Below the pieces are notes generated by a model that was given only the letters and a program-made list of their open reading frames with translations, did no database searches and was not told the DNA's origin. 43,628 nt of DNA from Acidobacteriota bacterium (GTDB taxonomy: Bacteria; Acidobacteriota; Terriglobia; Terriglobales; Acidobacteriaceae), in contig JAFDVV010000020.1 in the NCBI GenBank assembly GCA_018268775.1, positions 1 through 43,628 of the forward strand. Reading direction: 5' to 3'. How positions within the stretch are numbered: position 1 is the first letter of the stretch; every line of letters begins with the position of its first letter. Below, in pieces: positions 15,688 to 22,096 of this stretch. The position numbers and the translations under genes were made by a program.

Positions 15688-17325
15688 TTACTTCGCGGCG
15701 ACCGCAAGCTGCTGCTGATACTCCTCGTACGGCCCCTTGTGGTCGGTGATGCGGAAGTCTTCGGGGCCTCCCTCGAAGTGCCAGATGCGCGTGCCCGCCT
15801 CTTCGATCAGGTCCTGGTCGTGCGTCACCAGAAAGACCGTGCCCTCGTACTTCTGGAGCGCCTGGTTGAGCGCGTTGATGCTCTCAAGGTCGAGGTGATT
15901 GGTCGGCTCGTCGAGCACAAGGATGTTGGGCTTCTGCAACATCAGCTTGCAGAAGAGCAGGCGCGCGGCCTCGCCGCCGGAGAGCGCATCCGTCTTCTTG
16001 TTGCCCTCTTCGCCGCGGAAGAGCATCTGCCCCAGGATGCCGCGAATGTCTTCCTTGGTGGCCTGCGGATCGAACTGATGCAGCCAGTCGGCAGCAGTCA
16101 TGCCAAGTTGAATGGAGCCTTTGTGGTCCTGCGCAAAGTAGCCGATCTGCGCCTCGTGACCCCACTTCACCGTGCCGGAGTCGATGTCCGAGGCCTGCGA
16201 TTCGTCGAGCCCCGCGTTGGCGAGCAGCGCCTTCAGCATCGTCGTCTTGCCCTGCGCGTTGCGGCCAATCAGAACGACCTTCTCTCCACGCATGACAGCG
16301 GAAGAGAAGTTGTTGATGACATGCTCGGTCTTGCCGTCGGGCTGCGTGTACGACTTGTTCACGCCCTCGATCTCCAGCACATGCTTGCCCGAAGGACGAA
16401 GCATGTCGAAGCGGATGTACGGGCGCTGGATGTTCGAGCGCGCAAGCTCGGTCGTCGCAAGGCGTTCGACCTCCTTCTTACGCGAGTTCACCTGCGACGA
16501 GCGCGTGCCGGCGGAGAAGCGCGCGATGAAGTCGTTCAACTGCGCGATCTTCTTCTCGCGCTGCTCGTTCTGGCTCTCAATGCGCGCGCGAACCTGGGTC
16601 TTCTGTAGCACCATGTCGTCGTAGCCGCCGGTGTAGGTGATGATCGTCTCGTAGTCGATGTCGGCGATGTGCGTGCAGACCGAGTTGAGGAAGTGCCGGT
16701 CGTGCGAGATGGTGATGACCGTGCCGTTGTAGCGGTTGAGAAAGTTCTCGAGCCAGTGGATCGAGTCGAGGTCGAGATAGTTCGTCGGCTCGTCGAGCAG
16801 CAGCGCTTCGGGGTTGCCGAAGAGTGCCTGCGCCAGCAGCACGCGGACCTTCTGGCCGCCCTGCAGTTCGCTCATCTTGCGCTCGTGGACCTCGTCGGGA
16901 ATGTCGAGCCCCTGAAGAAGAACGGCGGCGTTCGATTCAGCCTCGTATCCATCTTCGTCGCCGACGATGCCTTCGAGCTCGCCCAGACGCGAGCCGTCCT
17001 CGTCGGTCAGCTCGGGCTTCTCGTAGATGCGCTCGCGCTCTTCAAGCGCCGCCCAAAGGGCCTTGTTGCCCATGATGACGGTGTCGATCACGCGGTAGGC
17101 GTCGAACTCGTACTGGTCCTGCTTGAGGACGCCGATCTTTTTGGGGCGAACGACGGAGCCCTTCTGCGCGTCGATCTCACCAGTGAGCACCTTCATGAAA
17201 GTTGATTTGCCCGCGCCGTTCGGGCCGGTGAGACCGTAGCGGCGGCCGGTGGTAAACGTGACTGAAACATCCTCGAAGAGGAGCTTCGAGCCATAACGCA
17301 TGGTGACATTCGAGACTGAGATCAT
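15688..17325 (-). CDS. ybiT: ABC-F family ATPase, YbiT type
   Basis: A 545-residue soluble ATPase with two ABC domains and no membrane part. It matches the E. coli YbiT branch of ABC-F along its length. ABC-F proteins bind the ribosome E site and rescue or tune translation. Domain 1: Walker [10 protein letters not shown] (34-42), signature ELQGGQ (about 153), Walker [10 protein letters not shown] (174-182). The interdomain P-site tRNA linker lies at about 236-310 with the basic 'SRKKEVERL'. Domain 2: Walker [10 protein letters not shown] (354-362), LSGGE (448-452), [12 protein letters not shown]. The start aligns with the E. coli protein. Neighbouring minus-strand genes have their own hairpins, so it is probably transcribed alone. 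It is not an antibiotic-resistance type by its linker length. Confidence 0.93.
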   Translation of the reverse strand: MISVSNVTMRYGSKLLFEDVSVTFTTGRRYGLTGPNGAGKSTFMKVLTGEIDAQKGSVVRPKKIGVLKQDQYEFDAYRVIDTVIMGNKALWAALEERERIYEKPELTDEDGSRLGELEGIVGDEDGYEAESNAAVLLQGLDIPDEVHERKMSELQGGQKVRVLLAQALFGNPEALLLDEPTNYLDLDSIHWLENFLNRYNGTVITISHDRHFLNSVCTHIADIDYETIITYTGGYDDMVLQKTQVRARIESQNEQREKKIAQLNDFIARFSAGTRSSQVNSRKKEVERLATTELARSNIQRPYIRFDMLRPSGKHVLEIEGVNKSYTQPDGKTEHVINNFSSAVMRGEKVVLIGRNAQGKTTMLKALLANAGLDESQASDIDSGTVKWGHEAQIGYFAQDHKGSIQLGMTAADWLHQFDPQATKEDIRGILGQMLFRGEEGNKKTDALSGGEAARLLFCKLMLQKPNILVLDEPTNHLDLESINALNQALQKYEGTVFLVTHDQDLIEEAGTRIWHFEGGPEDFRITDHKGPYEEYQQQLAVAAK

Positions 17326-17437
17326 GGGATTCTTTCTATTTTATCGAGCTTTCCATTGCAGCGCAGTGAACGCCGCGCTGGCCTGCGAGCTTGATGCGGG
17401 TCTCGCACAATCGTTCGTCGAGATGAACCACACACAC

Positions 17438-17478
17438 AACGCTCCGCACGAGGCTGGTTGGCACTCATGCGGAGCGTT
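17438..17478 (-). terminator. hairpin after the helicase gene
   Basis: An 11-bp perfect stem (17438-17448 with 17468-17478, core ACGCTCCGCA) with a 19-nt loop follows the helicase stop on the minus strand. The downstream side is GTGTGTGTGG rather than a T run, so it may be a weak terminator or a 3' stabiliser. Confidence 0.65.
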
Positions 17479-17490
17479 TGTTGAGGGATG

Positions 17491-19002
17491 TCAGCGTCCC
17501 CGGTTGCCGCGGCTTGGCCGGTTGCCGGAGTTGCCGCCGCGCGGATGCGAGGCGTTGCGGCCAGGATGCGCATTGTTGCTTCTGCCGTGGCCCTGCGGAC
17601 GGCCGCCACTGTTGCCTTTGCGGCGGCGGCCATAGCCGGAGCCGGCGTTCCGGGCAGGCTCGCTTCCCTGCGCGGAGTCGCCGCGCCAGGAACGCGTCTC
17701 CAGCGCCAGAAGAGCGTCGATGCCGGAGGTACCTGCTGCCGGAATGGCGTTGAGGGCATCGAGATTGAGGGGCTTGTTGCGCTCCTCCTTCTCAAGGTTC
17801 TTATCGGCCTCGCGCCAGTCGAACTTTATCTTCAGCTCGCGCTCGAGCTTGCGGGCCTCGTGGCGCTCCTGCGGCATCACGTAGGTGGTCGCAACGCCCT
17901 TGGCACCGGCGCGCCCGGTGCGGCCGATGCGATGCACGAAGTCCTCGCTCGCGTTCGGCAGGTCGTAGTTGACGACGTGCGCGATGTCGGAGACGTCGAT
18001 GCCGCGCGCGGCGACGTCCGTCGCGACAAGTACGCGGTGCTTGCCGGTGGCGAAGCCCTTGAGCGCGGCCGTGCGCTGCGACTGCGAGCGGTCGCCGTGG
18101 ATGGCGTTCGTGTCGTGGCCCAGCTTCTCGAGCTTGCGCGCGATGCGGTCGGCCCCGTGCTTGGTGCGCGAGAAGACCAGGAACGTTCCCTGCTCCTCGT
18201 TGAGCATCTGGTTCAACAGGCCGAGCTTCTGGTCCTGCATCACCGTGTAGGCGCGCAGCTCCACGCGGTCAGAGGGCTTCGAGGTGCTTCCAATCTCGAT
18301 GCGGACTGGGTTCTTCACGTAGTCGCGAACGATCTCCTGAATGTTGGCGTCGAGCGTCGCCGAGTAGCACATCGTCTGGCGCGTTTTGGGAACGGCGGTG
18401 ACGATGCGGCGGATGGCAGGCAGAAAGCCCATGTCCAACATGCGGTCGACCTCGTCGAGGACGAACATCTCGACCTTGGAGAGGTCGATCTCGCGGCGGC
18501 GGAGGAAGTCTTCAAGGCGGCCCGGGGTCGCGACCACAAGACGAGGTCCGCGGTCGAGGTTGTCGAACTGGACGTTCTCCGAGAGTCCGCCGCAGATCAG
18601 AGCGGCATCGTGCTTCGCGCCGGGCATCAGCTTCCAGTAGACGTCGAGCACCTGCATCGCCAGCTCGCGCGTAGGCAGAAGAATGAGGCTGCGAATGGGG
18701 TTGCGTTTCGCGCGCGTGCTGGGCGCGGAGGTGGCGTCGAGGCGCTCGATGATCGGCACCAGGAAGCTAAGCGTCTTGCCGGTGCCGGTCGAGGCGGTGG
18801 CAAGGATGTCGGAGCCATCGAGCGCCGGCGGAATCGCCCCGGCCTGCACTGGCGTCGGCGTGATGAAGCCCGCGTTCGACAGACGGTTTTTGAGCGAGTC
18901 GGAGATGTTGAAGTCGACGAATCGCGGAGTTGAGGAGGGGGTAGGGTCTGCTGCAGGAAGCTCCTGCGAGACCGGGTGCTGTTCAAGCGTTGCTGTAGTC
19001 AA
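17491..19002 (-). CDS. DEAD-box family ATP-dependent RNA helicase (RhlE-like) with DEVD motif
   Basis: A 503-residue RNA helicase that unwinds structured RNA in ribosome assembly or mRNA decay. Motifs in order: Q motif 'FITPTPVQAGAIP' (46-58), I ASTGTGKT (70-77), Ia PTRELA, Ib TPGRL, II DEVD (183-186) in place of DEAD, III SAT, V 'ATDVAARGID', VI 'HRIGRTGRAG'. The C-terminal 60 residues are a disordered Arg/Gly/Asn-rich tail, typical of RhlE/CsdA types for RNA binding. I place the start at TTG 19002, because AAAGGA lies five bases before it. The mRNA leader may be long, as the upstream gap is about 690 bp. DEVD keeps the catalytic Asp-Glu, so activity is expected. Confidence 0.92.
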   Translation of the reverse strand: MTTATLEQHPVSQELPAADPTPSSTPRFVDFNISDSLKNRLSNAGFITPTPVQAGAIPPALDGSDILATASTGTGKTLSFLVPIIERLDATSAPSTRAKRNPIRSLILLPTRELAMQVLDVYWKLMPGAKHDAALICGGLSENVQFDNLDRGPRLVVATPGRLEDFLRRREIDLSKVEMFVLDEVDRMLDMGFLPAIRRIVTAVPKTRQTMCYSATLDANIQEIVRDYVKNPVRIEIGSTSKPSDRVELRAYTVMQDQKLGLLNQMLNEEQGTFLVFSRTKHGADRIARKLEKLGHDTNAIHGDRSQSQRTAALKGFATGKHRVLVATDVAARGIDVSDIAHVVNYDLPNASEDFVHRIGRTGRAGAKGVATTYVMPQERHEARKLERELKIKFDWREADKNLEKEERNKPLNLDALNAIPAAGTSGIDALLALETRSWRGDSAQGSEPARNAGSGYGRRRKGNSGGRPQGHGRSNNAHPGRNASHPRGGNSGNRPSRGNRGR

Positions 19003-19302
19003 GAAAATCCTTTGGTATTAGGCCGACTCACAATCGGCCAGGCGGAGAAATGCAGATGCGGCGCTTGCCGCCAATCCTGGATTCAGCATGGCTCTCGGGA
19101 TCAATTCGCGAAAAGCTGCTGCTGCACGGCGAGGCGGCGTCCGATGACGGGCCTCCAGCCAGAGCAACCAACTCATGTCTCCACGTTTCGTGGTGGTACG
19201 ACAGGCGATGGGAGGAAGCGAATCGCAGTCTCTGGCCAGATCTTCAAATGCCCCTGAAGTCTTCACCTGCGATGCCTTGCGCGGGATTTCTCACCCTGCG
19301 CA

Positions 19303-19325
19303 GGTATAGTTTACCACAATGTGGT
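19303..19325. promoter_or_regulatory. overlapping palindromes, possible operator
   Basis: GGTA-TAGTT-TACC (19303-19315) is directly overlapped by ACCACA-A-TGTGGT-like dyad symmetry (19313-19325). Each is a plausible dimeric regulator site in the middle of the divergent region. No protein can be assigned; chance is possible for sites this short. Confidence 0.35.
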
Positions 19326-19566
19326 GGGGCGGGTTTATCCATCCACCGTCATTCGCTAATGGGTCTCTCGCCCGTTACCGTCGTTCTTTTACGCATCAAC
19401 GGCTGCCCCAATTTAGACAAACTGCGGGTTTTACGACTACGTCATGATCGAAGGGAAAGGACTGAAACTGATCCGCAAACAACTGCTGCCGAAAGAGTTT
19501 CAGCACTAACAGCATCTAACTGGACTTACCATTTTCCCTGTCTCAGTCCGGCCCCACTTTCGAGCC

Positions 19567-19597
19567 TTGACACAGATCACCGTCCAACGACTATCTT
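19567..19597 (+). promoter_or_regulatory. probable sigma-70-type promoter of the MFS gene
   Basis: A perfect -35 TTGACA (19567-19572) is followed after 18-19 bases by CTATCT/TATCTT (19591-19597) as a weak -10. A transcript would start near 19604 and run about 88 nt to the ATG at 19692, placing the operator at 19657 downstream of the start point. Confidence 0.5.
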
Positions 19598-19656
19598 TAT
19601 CCGACGCCAATTCTGCCCTTCAATCTCCCACGGCCTTAGCGGCCCAATTCCTGCAA

Positions 19657-19667
19657 TGGTATGACCA
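19657..19667. promoter_or_regulatory. FadR/GntR-type operator
   Basis: TGGTATGACCA fits the FadR-subfamily consensus TNGTNNNACNA exactly and has the full TGGT-N3-ACCA symmetry. It ends 24 bases before the MFS start codon and a FadR-type regulator gene follows that transporter, so local repression released by an imported sugar acid is the natural model. Confidence 0.6.
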
Positions 19668-19691
19668 GCATTGCCGCCGGAGCTTCGATTC

Positions 19692-21032
19692 ATGTCGACG
19701 AACGCCTCAAGCCTGTCTGAGCCAGGCTTCACCACCTCGGCCCCCGATAAAACGCCCATCCGCTGGTTTGTCTGCTTCCTGCTCTTTCTGGCCACCACCA
19801 TCAACTACATGGACCGCTCGGTCTTCGCCTTCATCGAGCCGCTCCTGCACAACGTCCCCTTCATGGGATGGGACTTCTCCGCCGACAAGTTTCACCAGCC
19901 CGTCTTCGACAACAACTTCGGGAACGTCATCATCGTCTTCCAGTTCGCCTACGGCATCGGCTTCATCTTCGCCGGACGCATCATCGACAAGCTCGGCACC
20001 AAGACCGGCTACGCCCTCGCCATTCTCATCTGGGGACTGGCATCCATGAGCCACTCCCTGGTCGGCTCCGTCATGGGCTTCTGCATCGCGCGCACCTTCC
20101 TCGGCCTCGGTGAATCCGGCAACTTCCCCGCGGCCATCAAGGCAATCAGCGAGTGGTTCCCAGCCAACGAGCGCGGCAAGGCCGTGGGACTCTTCAACTC
20201 CGGCACCAACGTCAGCTTCTTCCTCGCGCCGATCCTCATCACCTTCGTCACCGCCCGCTTTGGCTGGCGCGCCGCCTTCCTCGCCACTGGATCGCTGGGC
20301 ATGCTCTGGCTCGTTCTCTGGCTCAGCTTTCCCTACAACAAGCTGCGCCGCGGAGCCACCATGACGCAGGCCGCGCTCGCGCCCGTCACAGAAGGAGGCC
20401 CTCTTCTTAGCAAGGTACTCGCCAACCGCGGTACCTACGCCTTCGCCCTCTGCAAAGGGCTCACCGACGGCGTCTGGTGGTTCTATCTCTTCTATCTTCC
20501 CCAGTTCCTCAACCGGAACTACGGCCTCTCGCTCTCCGAGGCCTACTGGTTCATCGTCACCGTCTACGTCGTCTCCTCGGTCGGCTCCATCTTTGGAGGA
20601 TCGCTCTCGGGCTGGCTCATGGGCCGTGGCTACTCGGTCAACATGGGGCGCAAGCTCGCCATGCTTTCCATGGCCGTGCTCGTGCTGCCGCTCATGCTGG
20701 TCCCGCACATGGGACAACTCTTCCCATCCAACCCCTGGCCCGCCACGCTGATCATTGCGTTGGCTGCGGCAGCGCACCAGGGCTGGTCGGCCAACCTCTT
20801 CTCCACCCCCTCCGACATGTTCCCCTCAACCGCCGTCTCCACTGTGGTCGGTATCGGGGGGGCCTTCGGTGCGGCCGGTGGCGCGGCCTTCACCTGGATG
20901 GTCAAGAACAACCTCTCCCTCCATCCGCTCGTCGTCTTCTCTATCGCCGCAACCCTCTATCTCATCTCACTGGCGATCTTCCAGCTTCTCGTGCCACGCC
21001 TCGGACCGCCCAAACCAGCCGAAGCACGATAA
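19692..21032 (+). CDS. MFS transporter, anion:cation symporter (hexuronate-type) family
   Basis: A 446-residue inner-membrane transporter with twelve predicted segments. It resembles the ACS family that includes ExuT: 'INYMDRSVFAFIEPLL' in the first segment, 'RTFLGLGESGNFPAAIKAISEWFP' and 'ERGKAVGLFNSGTNVSFFLAPILI' in segments 4-5, and 'SDMFPSTAVSTVVGIGGAFGAAGG' late in the protein. This family takes up hexuronates, galactonate and similar sugar acids with protons. ATG 19692 has GGAG nine bases upstream; a TTG at 19671 is less likely. A FadR-type operator precedes it and the likely regulator follows at 21190. Substrate is inferred from family and from the regulator type. Confidence 0.9.
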   Translation: MSTNASSLSEPGFTTSAPDKTPIRWFVCFLLFLATTINYMDRSVFAFIEPLLHNVPFMGWDFSADKFHQPVFDNNFGNVIIVFQFAYGIGFIFAGRIIDKLGTKTGYALAILIWGLASMSHSLVGSVMGFCIARTFLGLGESGNFPAAIKAISEWFPANERGKAVGLFNSGTNVSFFLAPILITFVTARFGWRAAFLATGSLGMLWLVLWLSFPYNKLRRGATMTQAALAPVTEGGPLLSKVLANRGTYAFALCKGLTDGVWWFYLFYLPQFLNRNYGLSLSEAYWFIVTVYVVSSVGSIFGGSLSGWLMGRGYSVNMGRKLAMLSMAVLVLPLMLVPHMGQLFPSNPWPATLIIALAAAAHQGWSANLFSTPSDMFPSTAVSTVVGIGGAFGAAGGAAFTWMVKNNLSLHPLVVFSIAATLYLISLAIFQLLVPRLGPPKPAEAR

Positions 21033-21046
21033 CGGGTAAATTGGCC

Positions 21047-21109
21047 GTGTCATCCTGAGCAACGCCACTCGCAGTTTCATCGCGAGTGGCGTAGTCGAAG
21101 GATCTGCGG
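21047..21109. repeat. palindromic repeat, type II with large centre
   Basis: The ends GTGTCATCCTGAGC (21047-21060) and GTCGAAGGATCTGCGG (21094-21109) match the short type II copies at 21995 and 22725. The centre differs: a perfect 11-bp stem (21062-21072 with 21082-21092) around AGTTTCATC. It lies between the MFS and GntR genes and may form an mRNA hairpin that separates their expression. Confidence 0.8.
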
Positions 21110-21189
21110 TTTGCCGGGCCACGGCTTCAGCCGCCGGACAAGCCCGCATGTTACCCTTCTTTTTCTGAAGAAAAGGAGCGGTTGCTGCT

Positions 21190-21957
21190 TTGAAAAAAGA
21201 GGTGCAGGACAAGGACCAGGACGTCACCACCCCGCACAGCCAACTCACCATGCAGGTCGTCGAGCATGTTCGCGCGCTCATCGCCTCCGGTGAAGTCAAG
21301 CCTGGCGACCGCCTCCCTCCCGAGCGCGAGCTGGCACGCAAGCTCCAGATCAGCCGCTCAAGTCTGCGCGCCGGCATCGGCTTCCTCTCGGCCATGGGTG
21401 TGCTCAAGAGCCGCCATGGCGCAGGAACTTTCGTCTCCTCCGGCCCCCCGGCGCTGGACTCCAACTCGCTCTCCGTCCTCGGCGTCCTCCACGGCTTCCT
21501 TCCCTGGCAGATGTTCGAGGCGCGCCTCATGCTCGAGGCCTCCGTCGCCGAGCTCGCCGCCGAGCGGGCCTCCGACGAGCACATCGCCGAGCTCGCCGAA
21601 GAGGTAGCCGAGATGTACGCCTCGCTCGACGACCCGCAGGAGTACCTCATCCACGACGTCCGCTTCCATCGCACCATCGCCCGCGCATCGGGGAACCCCA
21701 TCCTTGGCGCGCTCATGGAGACCATCACCGCCAATCTCTACGAGAACCGCTCCAAGACCGTGCAGAAGGCGCAGGACCTCAAGGAGTCCGCCGAGATGCA
21801 TCGCGAGATCTACCGCGCCATCCGGTCCCACAACCCCGCCGGTGCCCGCCGCGCCATGGAGCAGCACCTCAACCTGGCCCGCACCGCGCAGGACGCCGAG
21901 GCGGACACCTCGCTCCCCGCTCTCAACGGCAGAGAACGAAAGGCCGTCGCTTCCTGA
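21190..21957 (+). CDS. GntR-family transcriptional regulator, FadR subfamily (FCD domain)
   Basis: A 255-residue repressor. The N-terminal winged helix-turn-helix is at about residues 18-85 with the GntR signature 'LIASGEVKPGDRLPPERELA' and 'LQISRSSLRAGIGFLSAMGVL', followed by 'SRHGAGTFVS'. The FCD ligand domain (about 105-235) has 'EARLMLEASVAELAAERA', the metal/ligand histidines in 'HDVRFHRTIARASGNPIL' and in 'MHREIYRAI', and the final helix 'GARRAMEQHL'. The frame begins with TTG 21190, AAGGAG lying 11 bases before; GTG 21202 is an alternative. FCD regulators usually bind organic or sugar acids, consistent with control of the MFS gene upstream through the site at 19657. Confidence 0.92.
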   Translation: MKKEVQDKDQDVTTPHSQLTMQVVEHVRALIASGEVKPGDRLPPERELARKLQISRSSLRAGIGFLSAMGVLKSRHGAGTFVSSGPPALDSNSLSVLGVLHGFLPWQMFEARLMLEASVAELAAERASDEHIAELAEEVAEMYASLDDPQEYLIHDVRFHRTIARASGNPILGALMETITANLYENRSKTVQKAQDLKESAEMHREIYRAIRSHNPAGARRAMEQHLNLARTAQDAEADTSLPALNGRERKAVAS

Positions 21958-21960
21958 AGC

Positions 21961-21992
21961 CCGTCTCTCGAATAATCCGTCTCTCGAATAAA
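21961..21992. repeat. 16-bp tandem duplication
   Basis: CCGTCTCTCGAATAAT at 21961-21976 is repeated as CCGTCTCTCGAATAAA at 21977-21992, one mismatch, immediately after the GntR stop and two bases before a type II repeat. Confidence 0.85.
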
Positions 21993-21994
21993 TT

Positions 21995-22033
21995 GTGTCA
22001 TCCTGAGCGAGCGCAGCGAGTCGAAGGACCTGC
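21995..22033. repeat. palindromic repeat, type II short form
   Basis: A 39-nt unit from GTGTCATCCTGAGCGAGC to GTCGAAGGACCTGC lying 63 bp before metG. It is identical over all 39 bases to the copy inside metG at 22725-22763. Confidence 0.9.
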
Positions 22034-22096
22034 ATTTCCTCGATACAGGTACTAAGCTTGCCCCTCCTCACCCTGATAAACTGTGCCTTACGACCC

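Larger units (their letters stand above)
19003..19691. other. intergenic region between divergent helicase and MFS genes, 689 bp
   Basis: This unusually long gap holds the promoters of both genes. A promoter-like pair (19567-19597) and a FadR-type operator (19657-19667) belong to the MFS gene. Two overlapping palindromes lie at 19303-19325 (GGTATAGTTTACC, then ACCACAATGTGGT), and a second imperfect operator-like site TGGTACGACAG at 19194-19204. Open frames across the region lack protein-like composition. No known RNA family was recognised, although a structured helicase leader is possible. Confidence 0.55.

Noticed and set aside
15510..15707. N-terminal extension of ornithine aminotransferase
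   Set aside because: It would run through the terminator of the ABC-F gene and adds Cys/Arg-rich sequence foreign to the family.
17488..18933. A 481-codon plus-strand frame opposite the helicase
   Set aside because: It mirrors the helicase codons and has no recognisable motif; the minus strand carries all helicase motifs.
19050..19664. A 204-codon frame in the long intergenic gap
   Set aside because: Composition is not protein-like, there is no ribosome site or domain, and it crosses promoter and operator signals of the MFS gene.
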